Of a stretch of DNA of 64,000 nt, positions 1 through 10,672 are shown piece after piece. Made by a program: the position numbers and the translations under genes. The notes beneath the pieces were generated by a model, which saw nothing but the letters and a program-made list of their open reading frames with translations, was not told the DNA's origin and did no database searches. Origin of the DNA: Tigriopus japonicus (lineage: Eukaryota; Arthropoda; Copepoda; Harpacticoida; Harpacticidae); assembly GCA_010645155.1 (NCBI GenBank), contig JAAGOF010000185.1:229274-293273 (forward strand). Direction: 5' to 3'. How positions within the stretch are numbered: position 1 is the first letter of the stretch; each line of letters opens with the position of its first letter.

Positions 1-155
1 AAATGTCCTGAAAAGCACATGAATTGGAAAGGGAGTTTTTCTTTTAGGAACTTCTTTTATGACATGACCCCATTAATGAAAGGTTTAATTTTAGGCTGAA
101 CTCAAGAATTTTTAAACTGGGGCCAACTTTTTTGTCAAAAGATCAAATATTCACA

Positions 156-1285
156 CACGGTGTTCCGAATGGCTTTTTAGGTTTGAATCAAAATACCCAA
201 AAACACCATGGCACTTTTTGGACCCAAAATTCAATGGGGAACAGCTTTACTTTTATTGTATTGTATAAGATTAGGTCCAGGGAAAAAGTTATATACCTAA
301 AAACCTATGAAATATAACATTTTTTAACAAACTATTTAATCCATATTTAGAGACCATTTAGTTACCTGATGAATTCAAATTGAATAAAAATTCATTCAGC
401 AACAGCTGAGTTATTTGACTTTGAATGGTCCATTTTTGACCCCAAAAAGCCGAAAAACGCTGCAGTTATATGAAAAAACAAATTCCCAAAGATTTCACAC
501 AGTTTTTCAATATTGCAAAAATAAATGATTTTTTTCAGTTTTGGAACTTTTGTCAAAATAGCTCAAAATATGAAAAAATATCACTTAAAATGCACTTAAA
601 TAAGATTTTTGGAAAGTTATTTTCATAACAATTTAGGGTACGCTATGATGTGTGTTGTGCCAAAATTACAAATAAAAATATCTAACAGAGTCATATCCAA
701 AATTACAATTTCTAGAAGGACCATGTTCAAAATGGACTAAAATCGAAACTTGAAACATTAACCGATTTCTTCAAAACTTTAAATTACTACCCAACTTTGA
801 GTGTCTTTGATACTGCAAAAGTTTTTTATTGGAAAATGTTTTTTAAATACCTTTTAAGTGATATTTTTTCTTATTTTGAGCTATTTTGACATAAGTTCCA
901 AAAGTCAAAAAAAACATTTATTTTTGCAATATTGAAAAGCTATGTAAAATCTTTGGGAATTTGTTTTTTCATATAACTGTAGCGTTTTTCGGCTTTTTGG
1001 GGTCAAAAATGGACCATTCAAAGTCAAATAACTCAGCTGTTGCTGAATGAATTTTTATTCAATTTGAATTCATCAGGTAACTAAATGGTTTCTAAATATG
1101 GATTAAATAGTTTGTTAAAAATGTTATATTTAATAGGTTTTTAGGTATATAACTTTTTCCCTGGACCTAATCTTGTATAATACAATAAAAGTAAAGTTGT
1201 TCCTCATTGAATTGTGGGTCCAAAAAGTGTCATGGTGTTTTTGGGTATTTTGATTCAAACCTAAAACGCCATTCGGAACACCGTG
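156..1285. mobile_element. Long-arm fold-back (inverted-repeat) element, 1.13 kb
   Basis: Two arms of roughly 440-450 bases, about 156-605 and 843-1285, are near-perfect reverse complements around a spacer of about 240 bases. Both outer ends carry CACGGTGTTCC. The base string CACA lies just outside each end (152-155 and 1286-1289), which fits a 4-bp target duplication, though CACA is low in complexity. Both arms encode the same short open frame in opposite directions, as expected for arms of one inverted repeat and not for genes. No transposase is visible, so this is probably non-autonomous. The superfamily is not identified. Confidence 0.8.
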
Positions 1286-1875
1286 CACAATCGACGTCAG
1301 AAAATGGAAATGCAAGCATTTACTAAATTGTCTGGTTATCAAGAACGATACCCATATTTGCAAAATACGTTGTAAACAAATTCAGACTTGCTTTATTCTT
1401 GATCCATTTAACTTCTTGCCCAAATTGTTACATATGTTTTGCAGTTTTTGGAACAGGCATGGCGAAGGAAGCTCATAGAAAATTGAGCTCTGTAAAGTTT
1501 TTACTAACCTAAAAATGCACCAACTTATTGAATTTGGTTTTAGATTCACAGAATCATTAATCATGGGTTTCAAATAGTTTTTACTTTTACATATAAACAA
1601 TTTGTTGTCAGTCTTATTCCCAGTTATGACATTTCAGCTTTAAATCCTTTATGTCCATTTTTTTAAATCTTGATTCTCAGCTTTGGATGACTCTCAAAAA
1701 TGATCCCTCAAAATCTCCCTTTTGGTTGCATCCCACCAAAATTGTCATACCATCCATGTTTCATTACTAGTCGTGAAATTATTGAATCTAAGTATTCCCG
1801 GAAAGATAAACGTATTGATGGATGGATGAATGGATGTACATGTGTATTTAGATAAGTAGATATCATTTCACCCAC
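1286..1875. other. Non-coding stretch left of the RABL2-like exons
   Basis: No supported gene. The third RABL2-like coding exon (the W-D-x-A-G-Q switch II block) would be expected here on the minus strand. Around 1690-1745 the minus strand has a weak, out-of-frame resemblance to it (a WWDAT-like string and a later FESHPK-like string), but with stops and no clean splice sites, so I do not call an exon. Confidence 0.4.
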
Positions 1876-2198
1876 CAATGAGGATCTTCTCATCGTTGAT
1901 TGTGGTTCTGTGTCGGAAGAGCGACAAGGCATACGTGGAGAGTTGCTGGGGTTTGTAGCCATCAATCAGATATCGATCCACTAATCTATTTAAGACACCA
2001 AAGGATTACGTAAATTCGAAGAATTGGAAAAGAACTCCCTCTTAGATCTTACTTGGATTTACCCACAGCACTGTCCCCCAAACAAATGACTTTGACACAA
2101 ATTTCTCCTTGGGCAGTTTTCTTATCATAGTCAAGCTCAACTTTTTCTCCTTGAGCGTCCGTATCTTGGGTTGAAATGGCACTTTTTTCCTCAGACAT
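1876..2198 (-). CDS. RABL2: RABL2-like small GTPase, N-terminal two exons (partial)
   Basis: RABL2 is a Rab-like GTPase that works with the intraflagellar transport machinery in cilia and sperm tails. Exon 1 is 2198-2053 and exon 2 is 1985-1876 on the minus strand, joined in phase with GT-AG ends. The product starts MSEEKSAIS and reaches the P-loop GDSAVGKSK, followed by LVDRYLIDG, then YKPQQLSTYAL. The GDSAVGKSKL block and QQLSTYAL are hallmarks of RABL2 rather than ordinary Rabs. Exon 2 ends in ILIG before a GTGGGT donor. The remaining G-motifs (DxxG, NKxD, SA) are not found in the 1.9 kb to the left edge, which is partly taken by a fold-back element. The gene therefore either continues outside the window or is broken. 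No poly-A site or stop was assigned. Confidence 0.72.
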
Positions 2199-2266
2199 GA
2201 TTCAGTTCATTTAGAATAGGAACAATCTATTGATCTAGTACTTATCGGTTGGCACTCAAGGTAGAA

Positions 2267-2461
2267 ATGAAAGCTGGACTTTGTTTATCCCTGGGATGTC
2301 TTGGTCTCCTTTCTTTATTGCAGTTCATAATGTATGGCATCGTTTATTTTTCAACTGTCATCTTTGAGTTATGGGAAATTGAGGGATTGTTTAAATGGTG
2401 TTCTGGTAGAAGTAAGGCAAAAAATACTGATGCAGAACCAAGTTCTGAGATTTCAATTTGA
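2267..2461 (+). CDS. Small single-pass membrane protein ORF (64 aa), unknown
   Basis: This open frame starts with the first ATG at 2267, only 68 bases from the divergent RABL2-like start codon at 2198. The product begins MKAGLCLSLGCLG and has one hydrophobic segment over about residues 4-36 (rich in L, F, I and Y), then a short polar tail with a WCSGRSKAK-like basic patch and an acidic end. Composition and frame look like a real micro-protein, and a shared bidirectional promoter is possible. I do not recognise the family. It could also be a chance ORF in the promoter region or a terminal exon of something larger. There is no homology evidence within the window. Confidence 0.35.
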   Translation: MKAGLCLSLGCLGLLSLLQFIMYGIVYFSTVIFELWEIEGLFKWCSGRSKAKNTDAEPSSEISI

Positions 2462-2794
2462 ATGAACCGAAGTGCGTTTATAATGCATATAAAAATATCC
2501 TGGGAAGCAAACGAGCATTCGGGGTTCTTGGAAGAGACAACTAGTTTATAGAAGGAGAAGGATCATAGAAATAAGTAATGTCGACATAGTAGTAGTAGTA
2601 GCAGCAGCATAGTTGTAATAATTGATTGGCACCGGAGACTAGTTAGTTTAGTTTGGGGTGCATTTTGGCAAAGATCGAGGTGGTGTTTCTTTTGTTGTGG
2701 CTTAAAGTCAAGTTGAATTAAGGATGTCGGGAGAGGATGGGGCTGCCCTGCGTAATGGAGTCTCGACCCGTGATCAGATTCCAGAGGGCAAACG
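2462..2794. other. Intergenic / septin 3' UTR region with trinucleotide run
   Basis: Lies between the small membrane-protein ORF and the septin stop codon. It holds a short AGT/AGC trinucleotide run at about 2586-2610 and probably the septin 3' UTR on the minus strand. No clear AATAAA for the septin was found. Confidence 0.4.
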
Positions 2795-5700
2795 TCACTT
2801 CTTCTTGCCGAGCTTCCCTAAGGTGAGGGTATGATGACCAGAGTTGGCCTTTTCGGCCTCATATTGTGCCTTTCGGCGGTGAAAGTCCGCGATGTTGTCC
2901 TCGAGGATTCGGCGTTGCTCCTCGACGCGTTTTTTCTCCTCCGAGACGTTGATCTTCATGTCGTCAAACTTGGAGTGAAGCTACAAAAAGAAACAGGAAA
3001 AACATTGAAACATTGAATATAAGAAATTTCTCTTCTTGACCTCGCGAAAAAAAAAATCGTAGAACGACTTTGCTCCTACATTGATATTTTCCAATTACAG
3101 CAATTACTGGTGACATCATCATTTTTGGCGGGAAAAAAAGTTCGGAAGACCTGTGTTTCTGATGAGCGTGCAAGGTAACTAAAACGAAGGTTTATGAGCC
3201 TGGTGATTGCAACATGCCTTTCTTATCTGCACAAATTGAAGTTGAAATAGCAATTCTTGACATTGTATTTGCAAAAAAGTATGTTTTGTTGCCTTTATCT
3301 GAAATTTCGCTACATAAGTTGAGAGGGTTCTTCCGAACTTTGAAACTTTGACTTTGAATAACAAGATGGCCAGAGGAGATCGGCTCCTGGGGCAACTAAA
3401 CTTAAAAAACAAATAATTTGTTTAATTGAAGGCTTCCAATTTCTCCATTAGTTTTCAAATTACTTTGCAATACTTCTCAACATACATTAACCATGCCATT
3501 GCCCATAAATGCAGCATTTTTCGAAAATCTGACCCTTGAAAACTGAGATTTTTTTGGCAAGCCTACGCTGCTAACGGCAGTTAGAGACGGCAGCAGGTCC
3601 GTAAAATGATACGGTAATCACTCCCATTAAGGAGGTAATTCCGGATTCAGGTCATTCTTAAATTTAGCTGAAGGTTGAACAAACTTGCGTTGTAGATAGG
3701 GCTCATAAACGAAACCGAAAGTTTCGGTTGAAAGCGGGTTTGACCGAAACTGAAATCAGCTGACTACAAGATTACATGTGCGCAAAATTCACTTAAAAAA
3801 TTAAATTACTTATGTCTTCGGTGTTAGGTAATCGCAAATTTAAAAAATAATAAGAACTTAGGTTTCAGAGGTTTTTGGACCAAAGGATCTTCGATTTTAT
3901 TGCCAAACTCCATCCTTTATTGTGCATATCTGCTTTCGGTCCATCACTAGTTGTAGAGAAATATCACCAAGTGGTCCTTTCCTACAATATTAGTTTTTCA
4001 CTGAAGATTCCTCGGTTCTAGTCTAATGGAAAATGGTTTGAGGTTGCTTGCGTGAGTGATTAAAATATTTCCGCAACTAACATGGCCATCATCTTGGGAC
4101 TGTTCAATAGAGAAAGAAATGTCCCTGGTTAGGTCAGTGAAGATTTGTTTTGAGCTCATTTCATCAATTTGGCAGCAAGGGTGCTAAGTGACTTTGCTTT
4201 GATCCATCACGCATTTATTTTTTGGTGGGTTGCGGATTTTTTATTGCCACTACAAGGAATGGGATTCCCAGTAAAAAAGTTGAATGAGCAATGTTACCTA
4301 TGACTTCCTGCAATCGCTAATTCTGGTTTTGAATAACGCAAAAAAAATGTGCTCAACTTCGAATCCTATCACATAGTGCAAGCTTGTTGGATCTTTTTTT
4401 TCGGATTTTCTACTACCGCTACAAGGACTGCGATTCCCTGTAAACAAGGATTTCTCCCGACAGCTTCAATACGATCCCCAACAGGATTCGAACCTACGCC
4501 GTCTGGGGAAGCACTTACACTCGGCTCTTATAAAAACGCATTAGTACGCGCGGCCTCTCTGGCTTCCTTGGATCACGAACAATTTTGGAGAGACATTTCT
4601 ATAGATAGAACTAGAGCGCTATAATTTATTATAGCGCTCTAGATACAACTATAGTTGGGACTGGCCACTTCGTACAGCTTGAAAAGTTCAAGGCTATTCC
4701 TATTTGAAAGTTCATTCAAGGGCTTCACAAAAGCTATCTTTCAGGTTTGAATACTTTGGTATCAAGTTGGTCAAAAACGGATTCATTTTGTTAGCATAAA
4801 TATGGTACAAAACAACATTAGTCACCAAAAAAAAATATTTCTCCATTCGCTAGTCCTCAGGATACATAATCTTCATTTCCAAAAAGTTGTTTTTTTTTGT
4901 GGAAAGATCAACATTTTACATCCGAAAAAACTACGATTTGACAAATTTTACCAAACAGACCAGAGCCTAAACCTCTCTTTAGCAACTTCAACTAATATCT
5001 CAATATCAATCTTAGAATGATATCAAACAATGCTCTTAACAAACTCGCTAAAGTTAACGAGGTAATTGTGCATTTGAAACATTCTCACCTCTCTTTCGGC
5101 CTCTTTAAGCTCGCTTTCCTTCTCTTTGACCCTCATGACGAACTTCTGCCTCATCTCGTCCTCTTTGGCTTGTAAAGAGGTCAGATGGTTTTCCCGTCGA
5201 AGCGTGTACTGCTCAGCGAAGCTGCTCGGTTTCTCACTGTCAGTGAATCCCATCTACATAACATAAATTTACGTTAATCATTCCATCAATTCTCATTAAT
5301 AAAAACACGCACCTCTTGAAGACGGAGTTTTCGATATACTTCGTAATGCTTTCCATGAGTGGTATCCCTTAGATCCTCCATATTGGTTCGGATCAGCATC
5401 TCACGGAGTTTGGTAAAGTCGCAATGGTTCTCGTTTTCAACTGGAAAGACGAAATACAAGTTAACTTCTTGAACGGGTCAGATCTGAAGGGTGGGATTAC
5501 CTTGAACCACGCCCCATGGATATTGTCGCGCTCTCATGGTTTTCTGGCCCACTTTCACGAACTCTGTGGATCCAACCACAGCGAATGGCAACTGCGAGTT
5601 CATGGTTTTATTGGTGCTTGCGATGGTGTCATCATTTTCGGGGAATTGATAGATTTGAACACCATTATTTAAGAGCTCGGACATGATCTTGGCCTGAAAT

Positions 5701-8120
5701 CAATAGTCACATTAATCTCATGTATCTAGGGCTCAGAAAAAGCGCTTAATAGATACATTTTCTGCATGGTGATAAACATGAAGATATGCATTAAAACATA
5801 ATGGACCGTTTTCGTTCCGTCAACTTTTGGGTAGCCTTTCAGTGGCGTTTATATAATATTTTCATAAAATCTTTTAAGCCCTAAATGTCCTCCGACGAAC
5901 TCTGATTTTTTGTACGTGAACGGATAGCCAAAATCAAATATACCGGTATGTATTTATAAGCGGTAATGCCTGTCCCCCAAATAACTAATTTCATATATCT
6001 TTGGATATTCGATCACAAGCCTGGATGGAAGCAAACTCTGTTATCTAATAAGTTTAATTTTTTTTTGCTTCTTTGGCAAAGTCTATTTGTATTTTTGCAT
6101 TTTCTTTGCCTAGATATGATCAGGCAGGCGCTCTACCAAGATAAAAACGTAGACAAACACGACATTACTATTCATTTCTTGGGCAATTCAATGAGAACTC
6201 GAGGGCAATCTCAAGATTTCTGAAACCGCAATGGATATTTGCATGAAAGAAACGTGGTACATGGGTGGCGAATGTGTTTTTCTTCTTTTTGCCCACGGGC
6301 AAGTTTATTTCTCAGAAATTTCTGGACCTAGAAATTGAAGCCTCAAGTAAACCAATATGCATTTCTTGTAGCGAGTTGATACAAATGCATTTTTGCTTTA
6401 GCAGGCTCATGGAAGAGTATGACCATCTTCAAAAATTTGAACCCAAGCAGGGGATTCTGCGATTCACGCATAACACAATCATTGCTGAATTTGAGAATGT
6501 TCGAAAAGGAATAATTTTGGTTGGGGGACATCTTTCAGTTCTCATGGCTTGACTGTATTGTTTCACAAGCGAAATCAAAGCAAACTACACTTTAAAATCT
6601 GATTTCGCTCTATATTTAGTTAAGTTGTACACTCAGATAAATTTTTATGATTCTCATACTTATACAAAGCTTACCTTGAATTTCGAGAGCTCCTGTTTGT
6701 TGACGGTATCGGCCTTGGCAATGATGGGGATGATGTTGACCTTGCTGTCGAGCTTCTTCATGCACACCAAGTCGATGGACTTGAGTCCATGTCCATTGGG
6801 TGTGATGAAGTAAAGACACACGTGGATGCGACTATCGTGAAACGTGTTGAGATTCCGCTTGATCTTCAGCTCTTCTTGCAGGTAGTTCTCGAATTGGGCG
6901 TCGATGTAATTGACGATGGACTTGAAACTGTCTTCTTTATTCACTTGGTCACCATAACCCACCGTGTCGCACAAAGTGAGCTACAAAAACAACAACAAAA
7001 ACATTTATGGCTCATACAATGAGAGGTGTGAGTTTTTTCTAGAAAAGCTCCAGGCGACGACGGGCCAAATTAGTCGTGATTCCACTAAAAATGACCACAA
7101 ACCATAGCGGTAACTATTCAGATCGGGGTTGATAACCTCAACTTCAATCTACAGGTTTCAAAAAGAAAGTCAGAACACATGGGCTATTTTGTGACGAGCT
7201 TCAATAAGATGCATTAAGACTTAAAAGTGAAGAAAAACCACTTAAAATTTAGTAATGTGAGGGACAGAAACAGTTTTAGGAACGATTAAACCCATTTCAA
7301 GCAAAAGAAAATGAGCTCATGAAGAAACCGACACTTTCGGCCTTGAAAGGTTGAACAGAAGCCGCCAGCTCTTGTGAAAAATAACTTATTACAATTTTTT
7401 TCACTGTTTCTTGTTTCAGGTATGTAAATATGTAAAAAGACGTTAAAATGGATCAATCGTAGAGTTGCTCGTGACACAGAAAACCGCTCTCGTTCCATCT
7501 CCATTTTTAAATTGCTTGTACACTTCAAATTTGGAAAACTTGACGAGGATCTTTTTGTTTCTGCATTTCCCTACATGGACTAATTGATCCGAAGAAACTC
7601 ACCTTGAGTTTGACGTTACTCTCTTCGAGCTCATAAGTATGAGCCTTGAGTTTGACCCAAGGCTCTTGATGCGTGGAAGGTCCGGCCTCAAAGGACGTAT
7701 TAAAAAGCGAATCCATCAACGTGGACTTGCCCAAACCCGTCTCTCCGATACTCAGGATATTAAAGGTGAACCCGCTGTGCACGGCCTTATTCACCAATTG
7801 GTCCGGCAACGAATCGAAGCCCACATGGCCACCCAAATTCAAAGACCGCAAGGCCGGACTCATTCCGCTTTTATGGGCCGTCGAAGTCCCACCGTTAAGG
7901 CCGTTGGCAGTCATACTGTCCGGAGGCTGAAAAGCGAGTCAGGCACACGGACAAACATGAAGAGGACATGTACACAAATGACGTGGATTGTTTAGATTAG
8001 CCTATTTTCATTCAGAGGGAGCCATCCCTTATTGAGTATATACGAGCAAAAAAAGGTTGGAAGGGAGGAAATGGGATCAAGTTTCGCTAGCGGGGAAATT
8101 CAAGGGGTCTGTCTCACCAT
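2795..8120 (-). CDS. SEPTIN6: Septin of the SEPT6 group (SEPT6/8/10/11; Drosophila Sep2/Sep5 type)
   Basis: Septins are GTP-binding proteins that polymerise into hetero-oligomeric filaments at the cell cortex and cleavage furrow. Minus-strand coding exons: 8120-8118 (ATG only), 7926-7603, 6980-6675, 5693-5501, 5440-5313, 5253-5089 and 2980-2795, all with GT-AG ends and matching phases, giving 434 residues, the usual length for this group. Visible features: the P-loop GETGLGKST (62-70), DTVGYG (114-119), AKAD (197-200), the septin-unique region with [12 protein letters not shown], and a C-terminal E/K-rich coiled coil ending [21 protein letters not shown] and [13 protein letters not shown] text point to the SEPT6 group, which typically binds but hydrolyses GTP poorly. 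The first ATG is the last three bases of an upstream exon (inferred from a donor at 8117 and an acceptor at 7927). If that is wrong, translation starts at 7914 and yields 429 residues. Confidence 0.93.
3089..3627. repeat. Dispersed ~535-bp repeat, copy 1
   Basis: Closely matches 11078-11615 in the same orientation, with scattered substitutions and small indels. Shared blocks include GGCGGGAAAAAAAGTTCGG near the left end, AACAAGATGGCCAGAGGAGA in the middle and GGTAATCACTCCCAT at the right end, after which the two copies diverge abruptly. It sits in the last intron of the septin. No open frame is shared. It is an interspersed repeat of unknown class. Confidence 0.8.
3693..3949. mobile_element. 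Small TIR element (TAGTGATGGACCGAAA family), truncated copy
   Basis: The right end TTTCGGTCCATCACTA (3934-3949) matches the termini of the intact copy at 18654-18981. The interior from GCTCATAA through CAGCTGACTACAA to the AT-rich middle matches that copy in reverse orientation. The left terminus has lost about 15 bases, leaving only TAG before the internal GCTCATAA string. This is a decayed non-autonomous element in a septin intron. Confidence 0.65.
4472..4573 (-). repeat. tRNA-derived SINE remnant or tRNA pseudogene (Ser/Leu-like)
   Basis: On the minus strand a perfect B box, GGTTCGAATCC (plus 4484-4494), follows a long variable-arm-like stretch, and a degenerate A-box-like GCCAGAGAGG lies about 70 bases upstream. 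The spacing resembles a class II tRNA (Ser or Leu), but the acceptor stem does not pair, so this is not a working tRNA. A pol III-derived SINE head is the simplest reading. A related sequence pair, about 4220-4265 and 4400-4445, suggests that the neighbourhood was locally duplicated. Confidence 0.4.
4611..4642. repeat. Perfect 15-bp inverted repeat with 2-base spacer
   Basis: The arm CTAGAGCGCTATAAT is followed by TT and its exact reverse complement. It sits just beside the tRNA-like SINE remnant, in a septin intron. It could form a cruciform or an RNA hairpin, or be a junction of joined ends of a small element. Confidence 0.75.
5694..6674. other. Septin intron, no other feature seen
   Basis: AT-rich intron between the exons ending at 6675 and starting at 5693 on the minus strand. 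Short frames here have no recognisable protein content. Confidence 0.5.
6981..7602. other. Septin intron, no other feature seen
   Basis: Intron between the P-loop exon and the DTVGYG exon. Nothing beyond splice signals was recognised. Confidence 0.5.
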
Positions 8121-9572
8121 AACTCGGTGGGTGGATCGGAACGACGACCACGGCGACGGCGAGGATTGGGCGTGGTCGGGTATGAGATGAAGGTGCGGAT
8201 GAGCTCACCGGGGACCACGGCTTCGGTGGCGGGTTCCAGGCTAGGGTGAGAATGTTGATGATGAACTAAAGCGAGGCCAATGAGAAGAGAATAATAGGCG
8301 GCCCGGTCAGTCAGTCAGTCAGTCAGTCAGTCTGTGTGTCGGTGGGTTAGCCGCTCATCGTGTTTATCTGAATTTCCAGTCTCGCGCTCCTGATTCAAGA
8401 TGTGAAAAGGCGAGGGCGAGGAGCAGCTGCCCAAATCCGGAGAGAACGTCCGAGTGCATGGATCAGGGAGGAGGGATGGCGGTTACATTAGACATACAGT
8501 CTGTTACCCATAGATTGAGCCGATTTCGGCACAAAAGATTCGGATTTAAGAGGGTGCGTGGATGAAAGACGAAGTGGGCGAGAGCTTTTCCACTAATATG
8601 CCAAGAGCGGTTGGCAGCAAAAGACATGGACTCCCTGTAGCATCATTCCTCTACCCTAGTAAACCATGTTATAAGCCAAATATTTGTTTCTTTGAATGTT
8701 ATGCAAAAACATTACAACAGATCAATGAAAAGGGTTCCTTTGGATTACTAAAGACTGCGGCAAGGATGTCCGAGGCCAAGAGGTGGCCAATGGACTCTTG
8801 GGTACAATGGATTGTTGTGAGTTAAGAAAGACCTTATCAATGTGGCCGTGGTCGAAAGGACTGTCACTGAAACATTAACCGGGGATTTTGAGTCATGCTT
8901 TTATGACTGCCAGCACAAACTGGACTAGGTGTTTCATTTATAATGCCTGCTAAAAATTGAAAATATGAATTGGATCCTATATTTGATATAGAAGGGCCCA
9001 AGGGTGGCCATTGATGGACTCAGGAGATATAAGGAAAGTCCAAAATAGTTGACCCACAAGCCAACCGAATTCTTGTGGGCCCAAAGCTCATTAATTGATA
9101 ATTATGATGTTCACAAACTTACCAATATCTGTTGGGTGGGCCCCTGACATCATGAAATCAACCTGGTGGTGCCTTGACCCAAAAGCGGGTTCTGACCCAT
9201 GCATACATTAAAATAGTTTTCTGAGAGTCTTTTTGCCACTGCACTCTCTAAGGAGAAGGCTGCATCTATCTGTGGTTTTCCCAGAGCCACTTTTGACTCA
9301 TTTGGAAATATAAAATGGCACTAACTCATTCCATACCCAACATCTTGACTAGATAAACATCATTGTTGTTCTATTTGAATGTGTGATTAATAAAGCCATT
9401 GAGGAAGCACAGGCCTTGCAAAAAAAGACCAGCCTCAAGGCAGACCTAACCTGCATCTATACACACCTGAGCACTGACGCAACCAGAAGTGCTATTTCTT
9501 TGTTGGTTTTTAATTTCTTTGGGATTTCAAAACATGTGTTTGTTTGTTTGTTTGTTTGATGTAAGTTTGTAT
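8121..9572. other. Septin upstream region and spacer
   Basis: Immediately right of the septin start the minus strand probably carries its 5' UTR and promoter, GC-richer than the surroundings. A GTCA tetranucleotide run lies at about 8306-8331, and a TTTG run at about 9538-9558 borders the pogo-like element. No gene is supported. The 87-codon frame at 8562-8825 has no protein-like features. Confidence 0.4.
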
Positions 9573-9574
9573 TA

Positions 9575-10670
9575 CAGTCAAATCTCATTTTAAGAAACTT
9601 TTCAGTCAGCAGCAAAATGTTTCTTATATCGAGATTTTTCTTATATCAAGAGTCAAGGAAATTGACTCAAGAAACGATAAAAAATACATGAAAACTACCA
9701 GAGGAGTTTACCTCATGTTTATATAACCTTATAAGCTTACTTTTATTACAACAAAGTCCGACAATGACTCAAAAAATTAGCTTTTGATAATAGTTATTAA
9801 AACACACAAATTTACATTACAAGTGCATGCATTTATATCTTTATTACAACCCTTAAGAACTTGTTTCAATCTCAATTTGACAGAAAAAATGAAAGAAGAA
9901 AGTACAATTTTGTCATCATGATTGGTAAATTATCTAACTTATACCAGGACAAGGAATTGTTTTTAAAAAATTGAGCCTTCCACGCTGTCATACTGACGAA
10001 GTTTTTTTTGCTATTTTTTTGGAATATCTCAACTCATATATATCTATTCTCAGTTTGACCTTAAATTACTTCAAATTTGGGAGATTTTCTTGGGTTCACA
10101 TGACACTTCCTTGGATTGCTTATTTTCCACTAGGTTTTGCTTTGGCAGACACACATTTTTTTTTCATTCTCAAGCATAGCAAATTTGTTGGCAAAATGAG
10201 CATATATTATTTTTTGAAATTGTCGACAAATTATTTTTTTAAACTTCATGTCATTAAAATACTTTTTGTTGAGTGGCATGTTGGACAACTTTTAGTGATT
10301 CTAGGGTTCAAAATGCAATTTTTTGTTCTTTTGACTGAAACTTTAAAAGGGCAAGTTGTTTTTTTCAAAAGAGTCACAAGGCATGAGAGCACCAAAAGTG
10401 CGCAAAAGGCACCCTAAAAAGCGCAAAATATGGAAGCACTGCATTGATCCTTTTGGAAATGCTTCATTTTGTTTTGTTTTGTGCTGTGACCAATTTAAGC
10501 AAGAGGAATAGGCCAAAACTTTAAGAATGTTTCTTATATCAAGATTGAGGAAAAATGGAAAACTTCTTATATTGAGAATTCTTATGTAGTAAAATTTTGG
10601 TCAGCACGGAAAAGTTTCTTATATCACGAAAATTTCTTAAACTGATATTTCTTATATCGAGATTTGACTG
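9575..10670. mobile_element. Pogo/Tc1-mariner-like non-autonomous element with TA duplications
   Basis: The left end CAGTCAAATCTC (9575-9586) and the right end GAGATTTGACTG (10659-10670) are inverted repeats, and each is flanked by TA (9573-9574 and 10671-10672), the target duplication of the Tc1/mariner/pogo superfamily. TTTCTTATATC-like motifs recur near both ends as subterminal repeats. The interior has a 148-codon plus-strand frame, but it is Phe/Leu-rich low-complexity sequence with no DDE transposase motifs, so this is a 1.1-kb non-autonomous copy. Confidence 0.8.
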
Positions 10671-10672
10671 TA

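Noticed and set aside
132..317. Short frame encoding a HGVPNGFLGLNQ-like string, mirrored at 1130-1363
   Set aside because: The two frames are the two arms of the fold-back element; the apparent conservation comes from the inverted repeat, not from protein selection.
1690..1750. Resemblance to the RABL2 switch II exon (WWDAT and FESHPK-like strings, minus)
   Set aside because: Frame shifts, stops and no acceptable splice sites. Could be chance.
9971..10417. 148-codon plus-strand frame inside the pogo-like element
   Set aside because: Phe/Leu/Lys-biased low-complexity translation from AT-rich DNA, with no DDE or helix-turn-helix motif.
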